Source: Hyphomicrobiales bacterium
GTDB taxonomy: Bacteria > Pseudomonadota > Alphaproteobacteria > Rhizobiales > Methyloligellaceae
Assembly (NCBI GenBank): GCA_021775575.1
Contig: JAJFHO010000273.1
Span: 1 to 35,606, forward strand
Reading direction: 5' to 3'
DNA length: 35,606 nt
Part shown: positions 9,901-17,415 of the stretch, in pieces
Layout of the letters: each line of letters starts with the position of its first letter
Position numbering within the stretch: the first letter of the stretch is position 1
The notes under the pieces: generated by a model
What the model was told of the DNA's origin: nothing
Seen by the model: the letters and a program-made list of their open reading frames with translations, nothing else
Databases searched by the model: none
Position numbers and translations under genes: made by a program

Positions 9901-10383
9901 GAAAGCGAATTCCGACTGGTGTGCGGATGTCGACGATTCACAGGTGTGGTCATCACCCATCAACGCGATCACGCCACCATTTTTCGAGGTGCCCGCATGA
10001 TTGGCATGGCGGAATATATCGCCGGAGCGGTCCACGCCTGGCCCTTTGCCGTACCAGATGCCGAATACACCGTCATATTTTCCTTCGCCCCTGAGCTCCG
10101 CCTGCTGAGCACCCCACAGCGCCGTAGCGGCCAGGTCTTCATTAAGGCCTGGCTGGAACACGATGGAGCTTGCATCGAGAAAATGTCGTGCCGCCGCCAG
10201 TTGAACATCCAGCGTGCCGATCGGGGAACCGCGATAGCCGGTGATATAGCCGGCCGTGTCGAGACCGGATTGCGCGTCGCGGGCATGCTGCATCAGCGCC
10301 AGGCGGATAACAGCCTGTGCCCCGGTTACAAGGATCCGTTTCCGCCTCAGATCAAAACGGTCGTTCAGAGTGACCTGTCTCAT
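6904..10383 (-). CDS. Indolepyruvate ferredoxin oxidoreductase, fused alpha-beta form
   Basis: A 1159-residue single-chain enzyme expected to decarboxylate 2-oxo acids oxidatively (indolepyruvate, phenylpyruvate or branched-chain oxo acids), giving acyl-CoA. The N-terminal IorA-like region includes GYRGSPIGTLD and GKGPGVDRSGD. The thiamine-diphosphate motif begins with GDG near residue 490, with its Asn in LLYND. An iron-sulfur motif of the form Cx2Cx2Cx5C lies near residue 630 (CEGCGDCGVQSNC), followed by a second Cys group. The IorB/gamma-type domain starts with GIGGTGVVTVGAL near residue 724, and a C-terminal DUF6537-like region completes it. I chose the ATG at 10383 because family members begin close to VTLNDRFDL. 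The frame extends to a TTG at 10419, and the ribosome site before the ATG is close (GGAG, 2 nt away), so the start is uncertain. The next gene is the CoA ligase, 130 nt on. Confidence 0.9.
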   Translation of the reverse strand: MRQVTLNDRFDLRRKRILVTGAQAVIRLALMQHARDAQSGLDTAGYITGYRGSPIGTLDVQLAAARHFLDASSIVFQPGLNEDLAATALWGAQQAELRGEGKYDGVFGIWYGKGPGVDRSGDIFRHANHAGTSKNGGVIALMGDDHTCESSTSAHQSEFAFVDAMMPVLNPAGVQEVLDYGLYGFALSRFAGVWAGIKCVKDNIEQTASIDGSLNRVEIVTPDGFTMPEGGLNIRLGDTPLEKEARLHQYKRPAVLEFARANALDKIVLSGGRAPKVGIITTGKSYLDVEEAFNLLGIDERASARLGLRLYKVAMTWPLEPQGVARFARGLDLIIVVEEKRSLIETQLKEQLYGQSNAPAIVGKQDEKSKILFQPEGALEPVQIAVAIGERLLARSGDEAVRAKLKDLNAAQSRARNTPHLASRVAYFCAGCPHNSSTIVPDGARAYAGIGCHYMVQWMGRSTEGFTQMGGEGANWIGEAPFSKRRHVYQNLGDGTYVHSGALAIKAAIAAGTTMTFKLLYNDAVAMTGGQRLDGGLTVPGLAGQMVADGAKKVAVVAEDPRHYPANNPFPDGVRVYPRTEIDKVQRELAESDGVTVLIYDQTCAAEKRRRRRRGQYPDPAKRVIINDLVCEGCGDCGVQSNCVAIAPVDTEFGRKRSIDQAACNKDFSCVKGFCPSFVTVNGGALRKGAGEDKAASAQAPDAATLPTPELPGLDRPFSMVVTGIGGTGVVTVGALIAMAAHIEEKGVGVIDMSGIAQKGGAVSVHLRIAARADQIHAIRASAAGADLVLGCDLVVTASDSVLGVVREGVTSVIANSHEAMTGDFTSKPDLALPTEELKLALQSRAGAGNSYFVDATRTANLLLGDTIAANLFLLGYAWQLGRVPVSAEALEQAIALNAVSVERNHHAFRWGRLAAHDPEAFAAIVEPLFKPPPVHKLSATLDEAIERRAAFLTGYQNASYAEGYRSRIAAICALEQDRAPGHSRLTGAATHGLFKLMACKDEYEVARLFTDGSFEQQLKRTFTGDYRLEFHLAPPVLSRTDALTGRPVKRTFGPWVMTLFKVMARLKGLRGTAFDPFGYSSERKRERKLLSDYEANLDEIAEGLTAGNYEAAVELAGLPEQIRGFGPVKADAISAMEIRREELLAAFRDSVSRTARAA

Positions 10384-10462
10384 GACTCCAATCTGGGTGC
10401 GAAAGGGCTTTGCGCGCAAGTCGTGCGCTCAATCAAGTTTTTGCCATGCTTGGCATTATTAG

Positions 10463-10477
10463 GTCAGTAATACTGAC
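10463..10477. promoter_or_regulatory. Perfect 15-bp palindrome upstream of the oxidoreductase gene
   Basis: GTCAGTAATACTGAC is a perfect odd palindrome (7-bp arms) 80 nt upstream of the chosen start of the oxidoreductase gene, in the gap after the TRAP operon. A shorter inverted repeat, TGCCA-n4-TGGCA (10442-10455), lies next to it. Such symmetry is typical of a dimeric regulator site; the regulator is unknown. A weak -35/-10 pair (TTGTAC, 17 nt, CAGTAT on the minus strand) would put the palindrome across the -10 box. Confidence 0.45.
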
Positions 10478-10550
10478 ATATATGGGCCCATCGTACAAGC
10501 CTGCAGGGCAACCGCTGGTGTCAGCAGCTTCCTGCGGGCGAGGAGGCTCC

Positions 10551-13208
10551 TTAAAAACTCAGCGAGATATCGCGGTGATGTGCCATGCAATTGGCGACAC
10601 CGGCGGCCTGATCTTCAGGCAGCCTCGCCTGCTGCCGCAGGCCGATCGTATCGCGGATTGTTGACTCGTAAGCCATCAGCCCGGGAAGCATGGCCTTGGC
10701 CGCCGCCTGGCGCCATTCGACCTCCTTGGCATGCTCATCAAGCGCCTTGTCCAGGGCCTTCAGGGATTTCTCCTTGTCGGGTGAACGCCCGCGCAGCGCC
10801 CGGCGCACCTTACTGACCAAAGATCTGATCTTCCGAGCGCCAGCGACCGCACCAACCTTGGCGGAGACTTCCTTGACCTTCGCTGCTCCCTCTTCAAAGC
10901 TGAGCTTGGAAACGCTTTCACGAAGCCCTTCGATATCCGGCCTCACCGCGGCCAGAGCGTCGGCACCGCTAATAATGGTCACCGCTTCACCGACCGGCGA
11001 ATAGGCCTCGTCCACGTTGCGGCGATAGACGCTGCGAGCCTTCTTCTCGGCCGCCAGCAAACCGGCAAACTTTTTGTGCTTCTCTTCCCACTCCGCCGGA
11101 ATGGTGGCTTCAAGCGCCTTCTTCTCGGCTTCCAGCCTGGCGAGTTCGGCTTCCAGTTCCTTTTTCAGCCCGGCCGCGGCCTCTCCTGATGCCCGGTTAA
11201 TGTCAGCGCTTGTATCCTTGATCCGCGCATCGACCCCCCGGATAACGGTTTGGATTTCCCTGACTTGCCTGTGCAGTGGCCGATACGAATCCCTGGCTGC
11301 GGCGACCGCATCCTGCGTCTTGCGCACATCCTGAATAAGCTTGGCGGTCTTGTCCGCCTTGTCAAAGCTGCCGCTTACAGATTTCCCAATCTTGGTGGGC
11401 AGGCTCGAAAGGTCGAGTCTCCGCGCCTCGCCGATGGCTGTGGCGATGGCATCCCCGCGAGTCTGGAACTGGTCGTAAATATTTTCCTCGATGCAGAATT
11501 GCAGCTTTGGATTGACCGGCGGCGGCGCGGTCTCGCCCGTTAGCGATAGGCGCAGCGGCAAATAATTCACCAGTCTTGGCGAATAAGCGACAACGACCAG
11601 CGCCAAGAGCTGCATAATGATAAAGGCGATCACGCCCTTATACATCGAGACAGTCTTGACGACCTTCGGCGCAACGCCGCGCAGATAGAACAGGGCAAAA
11701 CCGAAAGGCGGTGTCAGGAAAGATGTCTGGATGTTGAGACCGATCATCACGCCCAGCCAGACGGCGGTCACGTTGGCAGAGGGGTCGGCAAGAAGGATGG
11801 GCGCCACGATCGGGACCACCACAACGGCGATCTCGATGAAGTCCAGAAAAAACCCAAGGACGAAGATCACCGCCATGACAATGACGAACTGGCCCCAGAA
11901 CCCGCCGGGCAGACCGGTAAGGAAATTCTTGACGAGTTCTTCGCCGCCAAAGGCGCGGAAAGCGGCCGTCAACATCGCGGCGCCGAGCAGAATGATGAAT
12001 ACCAGCGAGGTCGTTTTTGCGGTTTCAACCATCACGCCGCTCAGCGTGTCCTCGATCGTGTAGGCACGCCAGCCGCTCCAGACCAGGGCGACAACTAACG
12101 CTGCAACAGCGATCAGCGCAGCCACGAGCCAGATAACATCAGCCGTGTCACCCAACTTCTTTATGTTGATCGGATGAATCTGGGTGATGGTGATGATGGC
12201 GGCCACGGACAGGAATGCCAGAATAGCCGGCCAGTAGGCGCGTCGGTGCCCGTCGCGAAGGCGGTAGCCCCCCATGATCATGGCGCCGACGGCGCCGATC
12301 GCTCCCGCCTGGTTGACGGTGGCTATACCCATGATGATCGAACCCAGAACGATGAATATGAGTGCCAACGGCGGAACCAGCGCCATCACAACGCGGACAG
12401 CGAAGCGCGCGTCAAATTTGCCTTCATAATGCACCGCTGGCGCAACGTCGGGTCTGAGAAATGCAATGACCGCAATAAAAATCATGTAGACGGCGACGAG
12501 GACGAGCCCCGGAACAAACGCGCCGAGGAACATTTCACCGGCACTGGTGGAAGTCACATCGAAGGCGGAGGGCATCGACAATTCGCCAGTCGTTGCTTTG
12601 TAAAGCGCCTTGCGCGCGGTACTGGCCTGGTCGGTGGCGCTTGCCAGCTGGTCGGCGAGAATGATCAACACTATAGAAGGCGGAATGATTTGCCCCAGCG
12701 TTCCAGAGGCGGCGATCGTTCCGGTGGCCAGCGGGTGCGAGTAATTGTTGCGCAGCATCGCGGGCAGCGAAATCAGGCCCATGGCGACCACGGTCGCGCC
12801 GACGATGCCCGTCGTTGCGGCAAGAAGCGCGCCGACGAACACGACCGACATGCCGAGCCCGCCACGCACGGGACCAAAGAGCTGCGCCATCGTGACCAGC
12901 AAATCCTCCGCGATCCGCGAGCGCTGCAGCATAATCCCCATGAAGACGAAAAGCGGAATCGCTATCAGCGTATCCCGTTCCGCTTCCCAGTAAACGCCGC
13001 GGAAGTTGGTCACGCCCGCATTCAGCCATTCGGTCGGACCGGCCTGCGTGAAAAAGGCGTCCGGGCCGCCCGCGAACAGCCAGCCGGAGAGCGCCGCCAA
13101 GCCAACGCTGATAATGGCCGAGCCGGGCAAGGCAAAGGCCACGGGGAAGCCGGAACCCAGTGCAATGGCCATGAGCAGGACCAGCAGAAAGAGAAAAAAG
13201 AGCTCCAT
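10551..13208 (-). CDS. TRAP transporter large permease (DctM/FcbT3-like) with C-terminal coiled-coil domain
   Basis: An 885-residue protein. Residues 1 to about 555 are the 12-or-more-helix sodium/substrate permease of a TRAP system. It carries the DctM hallmark segments IPLFVFMGIMLQRSRIAEDL, LGQIIPPSIVLIILADQ and LTPPFGFALFYLRGVAP. From about residue 565 to the end there are roughly 320 hydrophilic residues with no membrane segment. These include a strongly heptad-like Ala/Glu/Lys/Leu stretch (about 640-720, containing LKKELEAELARLEAEKKALE) and a second basic part. Ordinary DctM proteins have about 430 residues and the larger class about 600, so the tail is an addition. The gene begins 9 nt after the small permease. 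Its reading frame is continuous, with no sign that the tail comes from a frameshift. The function of the tail is unknown. Confidence 0.88.
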   Translation of the reverse strand: MELFFLFLLVLLMAIALGSGFPVAFALPGSAIISVGLAALSGWLFAGGPDAFFTQAGPTEWLNAGVTNFRGVYWEAERDTLIAIPLFVFMGIMLQRSRIAEDLLVTMAQLFGPVRGGLGMSVVFVGALLAATTGIVGATVVAMGLISLPAMLRNNYSHPLATGTIAASGTLGQIIPPSIVLIILADQLASATDQASTARKALYKATTGELSMPSAFDVTSTSAGEMFLGAFVPGLVLVAVYMIFIAVIAFLRPDVAPAVHYEGKFDARFAVRVVMALVPPLALIFIVLGSIIMGIATVNQAGAIGAVGAMIMGGYRLRDGHRRAYWPAILAFLSVAAIITITQIHPINIKKLGDTADVIWLVAALIAVAALVVALVWSGWRAYTIEDTLSGVMVETAKTTSLVFIILLGAAMLTAAFRAFGGEELVKNFLTGLPGGFWGQFVIVMAVIFVLGFFLDFIEIAVVVVPIVAPILLADPSANVTAVWLGVMIGLNIQTSFLTPPFGFALFYLRGVAPKVVKTVSMYKGVIAFIIMQLLALVVVAYSPRLVNYLPLRLSLTGETAPPPVNPKLQFCIEENIYDQFQTRGDAIATAIGEARRLDLSSLPTKIGKSVSGSFDKADKTAKLIQDVRKTQDAVAAARDSYRPLHRQVREIQTVIRGVDARIKDTSADINRASGEAAAGLKKELEAELARLEAEKKALEATIPAEWEEKHKKFAGLLAAEKKARSVYRRNVDEAYSPVGEAVTIISGADALAAVRPDIEGLRESVSKLSFEEGAAKVKEVSAKVGAVAGARKIRSLVSKVRRALRGRSPDKEKSLKALDKALDEHAKEVEWRQAAAKAMLPGLMAYESTIRDTIGLRQQARLPEDQAAGVANCMAHHRDISLSF

Positions 13209-13217
13209 GATCCCGGA

Positions 13218-14249
13218 CTAGGCCTCCAATGCACCTTCAGACTCGATGACCCGTTTGCCGGGGTCCCCACGGTAGTCGGCAATGCTTTCGAGGAAATAGC
13301 CCGAGAACTGGATCAGCATGGAAATGGCGAAAATTCCAAGGAAACCGGCCATCCAGTATTTCACATACATTCCGAACCCGGTCTGGGTGGTCTCGAATAT
13401 CAGCAGGGGGCCGTTGATGACGGTCGATTTGCCGGCCATGCCGAAATAAATGACGACGGCGCAGAGCGACATTCCGAGCAGGACGCACCCCAGCGCATTG
13501 ACGACGCCTCTCGTGCGGTCGCTAAAGCCCGAATAGAGCACGTCGACACGGACATGGCCTTCTTCGAGCAGCGTATAGGCGCTCGCAAAAAGGAACAGAG
13601 CGGCATACCAGAAGCGCACAAGGTCGGCCATGAAGGCTTGTTCATAGGAAAAAATGAATCGCGTCAGTACGATCAGTAATTCCGCGCCGACAACCAGGAG
13701 CGCCAGCCAGGGAAATCCCAAGCCGCGATGGTAGACCGCCAGCGCACAACCAAGCGCAAGCATCGGGAAGTGGACCCACAGACCGCGGTAGACGGAACGT
13801 CCCAGATCGATCGCCATCTTGTCCCCGAACAGGGCTGGCAAAAGACCTTCCACCCGCAGGAAGGAAATGACCATATCGGACAGCCCGATAAAGAAGACCG
13901 CCCAGAAGGACGCGCGAATAATATAGGCGGTGATGGCGTATAGCGTCTCGCTGTCCGGCCGCAGGGAGCGGGTTTTGGTGGTGAGCACATAGGCCACAGC
14001 GGCAGCCGGTCCAGTGGCATAGAGTAGCATCTGCCCCAATGCGAAGCCGGTCTGACCCGCCGCCAGACCATCGAAAATGGAGGAGGCCCCTGGCCAGCCA
14101 CGCCAATGGGTCAGGTAATTATTCAACAGAAAAACGGACATGGTGGCGACGACGCACCAGGCGAAACAGCGGGACAGAAGCACGAGCGAGTCCTGCCCGC
14201 CCGGAGATGACGGCGGAGGCGCGACATTTGCGCGACTCTTTCCGGCCAT
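13218..14249 (-). CDS. TRAP transporter small permease (DctQ/FcbT2-like), enlarged
   Basis: A 343-residue membrane protein. The C-terminal half (about residues 175-335) is the DctQ domain, with FSYEQAFMADLVRFWYAALF, the motif EEGHVRVDVLY and a C-terminal helix. The first 170 residues carry about four further hydrophobic segments that are absent from the usual 160-200-residue small permease. It would anchor and assist the large permease. The start is ATG with GGGGGG upstream, after the hairpin that follows the binding-protein gene; the large-permease gene follows 9 nt after its stop. Confidence 0.87.
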   Translation of the reverse strand: MAGKSRANVAPPPSSPGGQDSLVLLSRCFAWCVVATMSVFLLNNYLTHWRGWPGASSIFDGLAAGQTGFALGQMLLYATGPAAAVAYVLTTKTRSLRPDSETLYAITAYIIRASFWAVFFIGLSDMVISFLRVEGLLPALFGDKMAIDLGRSVYRGLWVHFPMLALGCALAVYHRGLGFPWLALLVVGAELLIVLTRFIFSYEQAFMADLVRFWYAALFLFASAYTLLEEGHVRVDVLYSGFSDRTRGVVNALGCVLLGMSLCAVVIYFGMAGKSTVINGPLLIFETTQTGFGMYVKYWMAGFLGIFAISMLIQFSGYFLESIADYRGDPGKRVIESEGALEA

Positions 14250-14270
14250 ACCTTGTATCCCCCCAAGGAA

Positions 14271-14293
14271 GAACGGGGCGCAATGCCCCGTTC
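14271..14293 (-). promoter_or_regulatory. GC-rich hairpin between TRAP binding-protein and small-permease genes
   Basis: GAACGGGGC and GCCCCGTTC form a perfect 9-bp stem with a 5-nt loop, 34 nt after the stop of the binding-protein gene and 22 nt before the small-permease start. Downstream on the transcript it is followed by TTCCTT only. It is best read as a partial terminator or mRNA stabiliser giving more binding protein than permease. That role is inferred. Confidence 0.6.
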
Positions 14294-14326
14294 CCTATTT
14301 TTGTTTGTAAAGCTGTATTTGCCTTA

Positions 14327-15421
14327 CTAGCCGATTTCCAGCACGCGGTTGCGCTGCAGCGTATAGGCGGTGTCGGACAGGCCGTTCCACGCGCCAACGT
14401 CAACGCGCACCTTGGCGAAGCTGTCGTGGATCTTCGCCGCAAGCTTGGAATGCTGACGAACCTCGTCGAAGACCTCTTTGGCGGCTCCACCGAAGCTGTC
14501 ATAGATGTCGTCGTTGAATTTGCGCAGCTTGACGCCGTGATCCTTGATCAGCTTGTCGAGGAATGCACCGTTATTGGCGTTGGTTTCGGCCATCTGGCGC
14601 GAGTTCTCTTCGTTACACGCGGCTTCGATGATCGCCTGATCGGTCTTGGACAGGCCTTCCCACCAGGATTTGTTCATGCCCATGCAAAGCTGCGAGGCCG
14701 GCTCGTGCATGCCTGGATAGTAATAATATTTGGCTGCCTCGTAGAATTTCATGAAATAGTCATTGTACGGGCCAACCCATTCGGTCGCGTCAACCGCGCC
14801 GGAGACCAGGTTTTCATAAATCTGGCTGCCAGGCAGTGATACAGGCGAGGCACCAAGCTTGGCGAGCACGTCGCCGCCAAGGCCCGGGATGCGCATCTTC
14901 AAACCCTTGAAGTCGTCCGCGCTCTCCATCTCCTTGTTGAACCAGCCGCCCATCTGCACGCCTGTGTTACCGCAAGGGAAGCCCTTGATGCCGAACTCGG
15001 CGCCGATTTCGTCCAGCAATTGCTGGCCACCGGCAAATTTCATCCAGGCTTCCATCTCCGAAAATACGAGACCGAAGGGAACGGCCGTAAAGTAAGCCCA
15101 GCCCGGATGCTTGCCTTTCCAGTAATAGTCGGCCGCAATATAGGCCTGCGATTTGCCCGAAGCGACTTCGTCGAATGAGTCGAATGCACCGACTTTTTCA
15201 CCAGAGGCGAAATAAGTGACGTTGATGCGGCCTTCGGTCAGTTCGGTAATTCGCTTGGCAAGCCGCTGCGCGCTAATGCCAAGGCCGGGGAAATCCCGTG
15301 GCCATGTCGATACGATGGCCATTTCCGTTTTCGCTTGCACGATAGCCGGTGTGGCGAAAGTCGCGGCTGCTGCGGTGCCCGCAACGGCGCCTGATTTTTT
15401 CAAAAACGAACGACGATCCAT
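14327..15421 (-). CDS. TRAP transporter substrate-binding protein (TakP/FcbT1 type), Tat-exported
   Basis: A 364-residue periplasmic binding protein. The N-terminus MDRRSFLKKSGAV is a twin-arginine signal, followed by an Ala-rich core and ATPAIVQA before the mature protein. The segments PCGNTGVQMGGWF, LKMRIPGLGG and SGAVDATEWVGPYNDYF match the TakP subfamily. There the Gln, the Arg of MRIPG and the Glu-Trp pair line the 2-oxo acid and metal site. This suggests a 2-oxo acid or related monocarboxylate ligand, although the same subgroup also includes mannitol/chloroaromatic transporters. The ATG follows a strong GGGAGGAAATTAA site. It is the first gene of the TRAP operon, 259 nt after the haloacid dehalogenase gene. 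Confidence 0.9.
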   Translation of the reverse strand: MDRRSFLKKSGAVAGTAAAATFATPAIVQAKTEMAIVSTWPRDFPGLGISAQRLAKRITELTEGRINVTYFASGEKVGAFDSFDEVASGKSQAYIAADYYWKGKHPGWAYFTAVPFGLVFSEMEAWMKFAGGQQLLDEIGAEFGIKGFPCGNTGVQMGGWFNKEMESADDFKGLKMRIPGLGGDVLAKLGASPVSLPGSQIYENLVSGAVDATEWVGPYNDYFMKFYEAAKYYYYPGMHEPASQLCMGMNKSWWEGLSKTDQAIIEAACNEENSRQMAETNANNGAFLDKLIKDHGVKLRKFNDDIYDSFGGAAKEVFDEVRQHSKLAAKIHDSFAKVRVDVGAWNGLSDTAYTLQRNRVLEIG

Positions 15422-15680
15422 TTAATTTCCTCCCAGTTCACAGAACTTCACTCGCAAGTGCCGGATATCTCTGAAAAACGGTCGAGACCAGCACCGGCAC
15501 ACTGCAACAGTCGGCAACATATAGCACATTCAAATCTGCGCAACTCGGTTCGGCACGGAGCGAAAAAATCGTAACCTTTTTGGTGAATTGCACATGTCCA
15601 AATACGCAAGCCAGCTGTATTTTTCTAACCCTGCATTTTCCCTTTCTCGGCCACCCATCGCTTGAGCCTTGGGCCCCCGC

Positions 15681-16364
15681 TCATCGTTGCGCCAGAAGCG
15701 GCAGAAGGTCCGAAAGGCTCTTGATGACCGCTCGCGGCGCGCCGGGAAGACGTTCGGGCGGCTGACTGAAGCGATTTATGTGCGCGTTCTGGAACCCGAA
15801 ATTCGCCCCTGCGGAACAGTCCCAGGCATTCGCGGAAACAAAGCAGATCTGGTCCGGGCTCGCCTCCATATGATCGACGGCGAGCTGATACACTCTCTTG
15901 TCCGGCTTGTAGATACCGACCTCCTCGACCGAGAGAAGCTTGTCGAGGAGAGGCTCAAGACCAGAACTCTTTACAGCGGAATCCAGCATCTTCCGAGACC
16001 CGTTGGAGAGAATGGCGGTCGCGTAACCGCGTTCCTTCAGCGCGGTCAGCGTGGGCACCGCGTCCTCATAGGCATCGATCGTAAGATAGAGATTCTGCAT
16101 GCGCTGGCGAATATCCGGATCGTCGATACCGTGCGCGGCCAATGCATAATCGAGCCCGTCTCCGGTCACCTGCCAGAAATCGACATATTCATTCATCAGG
16201 CTGCGAAGCCAGGTGTACTGCAGCTGCTTGAGACGCCATAAGTCGGAAATCGATTGCGACTTCTCGCCCAGTTCGTCCGCGACCCGTGCTGTCGGGGAGT
16301 GAATATCGAACAGCGTGCCATACGCGTCGAAAACACATGCCCTAATACCTGTCCATTCCGTCAT
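15681..16364 (-). CDS. Haloacid dehalogenase, type II (L-2-haloacid dehalogenase family)
   Basis: A 227-residue cytoplasmic HAD-superfamily hydrolase, the usual family length. Residues aligning with the characterised L-2-haloacid dehalogenase site are all visible: nucleophile D13 in FDAYGTLFD, T17, R44, S120-N121 in LSNGS, K153 and Y159 in KPDKRVY, and S177, N179 and D182 in SANAWD. The SANAWD motif separates this group from phosphatase-type HAD proteins. I chose the ATG at 16364 because GGAGA lies 7 nt upstream and the family begins just before the first motif. The frame remains open 34 codons further upstream without a good ribosome site. Predicted reaction: hydrolysis of 2-haloalkanoic acids to 2-hydroxy acids. 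It is on the same strand as the TRAP operon but has its own gap. Confidence 0.88.
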   Translation of the reverse strand: MTEWTGIRACVFDAYGTLFDIHSPTARVADELGEKSQSISDLWRLKQLQYTWLRSLMNEYVDFWQVTGDGLDYALAAHGIDDPDIRQRMQNLYLTIDAYEDAVPTLTALKERGYATAILSNGSRKMLDSAVKSSGLEPLLDKLLSVEEVGIYKPDKRVYQLAVDHMEASPDQICFVSANAWDCSAGANFGFQNAHINRFSQPPERLPGAPRAVIKSLSDLLPLLAQR

Positions 16365-16501
16365 GGATCTGTCTCCAGCTTCAAAACGTAGTGATACTAT
16401 GTCAACGACAGCCAATAGAGTAGCGGCCCTCGAGGCAAAGGCGTATGGATGGATTGGACTAAACACCTGTGCTCTTGGCAGTCAATCAGAAGACAATTCA
16501 G

Positions 16502-17407
16502 ATGGATACACGCGCGCTTGATAACCGCTATTTGCGGAAGGTTAACGACCTCGGATCCGTGACCCAGCCGCTGCTGATCTGCGGTGGCGCTTATTCGAAT
16601 CTGGAGGCCTTGAAGATGGTTCTGGAGATAGCGGCAGGGCTCGACATTCCGAATGAGCGCGTTATTCACACAGGAGATGTCATCGCCTACTGCGCCGATC
16701 CCGTTAAAACAGCCTGTCTGCTGCGCGAGGCCCGTGTCCAAGCGATCCAGGGGAATGTCGAGGAAAGCCTGTGGGCCAGCATGCCCGACTGCGGATGCGG
16801 TTACGATGAAGGAACCTTATGCGAAAAACTGTCGGCGGAGTGGTTTGCCTATGCCGACTCCCTGATTGACAACGAGTTGCGCACCTGGATGGGACGCCTG
16901 CCCTACCAATTGGCATTTACGATGCAGGGGCGCAGGGTCCGCGTCGTGCATGGCGGCGTTCGCGAGATCAACACATTCTTTTATGCATCGACCCCGGCAG
17001 ACAAGCTGGCCGCCGAATTTGAAGCGGGCGACGCCGACATCGTCATCGCCGGGCATAGCGGTCTTCCCTTTACGCGGCAGGAGGGAATGAGGGTCTGGCA
17101 TAATTCAGGCCCGTTGGGGCTTCCGGCCAATGACGGGACGCCGCGCGTCTGGTTTTCGCTGATGATCCCGGAGAATGGTATTGTCCGCTTCGAGCACCAC
17201 GCCTTGCGCTACGACCATGAGGCGGCGCATGCCAAGGTGGTCAAGGCGGGTCTGCCGGGCGGATATGCCGAAGCTCTCCTGAACGGCCTTTGGCCGAGCC
17301 TTGATATCCTGCCTAAGCGGGAACGCGCGATGACTGGTGTCCCGCTCACGCCGAAAATGTTTGAGATTTCAAACAGCGAGTCAATGATCGCCAGTCGAGC
17401 CGTTTAA
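16502..17407 (+). CDS. Metallophosphoesterase-like protein with altered metal-binding motifs
   Basis: A 301-residue protein with the order of motifs of YfcE-type calcineurin-like phosphoesterases: GGAYSNLEAL (28-37), HTGDVIAY (56-63), QGNVEE (83-88), VHGG (149-152) and GHSGLPF (184-190). The first motif normally reads DxHGNLEAL and here lacks both Asp and His. The last normally reads GHTH and lacks the final His. A Cys-containing insert DCGCGYDEGTLC (96-107) is also present. I recall similar proteins in other alphaproteobacteria, so this is probably a distinct subfamily and not decay. The ATG at 16502 is preferred over the GTG at 16469 because it gives a family-like N-terminus. It diverges from the dehalogenase gene and converges on zevB, with 8 nt between stops. 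The substrate is unknown. Confidence 0.72.
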   Translation: MDTRALDNRYLRKVNDLGSVTQPLLICGGAYSNLEALKMVLEIAAGLDIPNERVIHTGDVIAYCADPVKTACLLREARVQAIQGNVEESLWASMPDCGCGYDEGTLCEKLSAEWFAYADSLIDNELRTWMGRLPYQLAFTMQGRRVRVVHGGVREINTFFYASTPADKLAAEFEAGDADIVIAGHSGLPFTRQEGMRVWHNSGPLGLPANDGTPRVWFSLMIPENGIVRFEHHALRYDHEAAHAKVVKAGLPGGYAEALLNGLWPSLDILPKRERAMTGVPLTPKMFEISNSESMIASRAV

Positions 17408-17415
17408 ACAGTCCC

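Noticed and set aside
7408-10470. Long plus-strand frames (450 and 383 codons) opposite the oxidoreductase gene
   Set aside because: The minus-strand gene is certain from its thiamine and iron-sulfur motifs; the antisense products are Arg-rich and match nothing I know.
12174-13679. 501-codon plus-strand open frame opposite the TRAP permease genes
   Set aside because: It is antisense to two clear membrane-protein genes, its product is rich in His/Arg/Gly/Glu with no recognisable domain, and it is the expected shadow of GC-rich hydrophobic codons.
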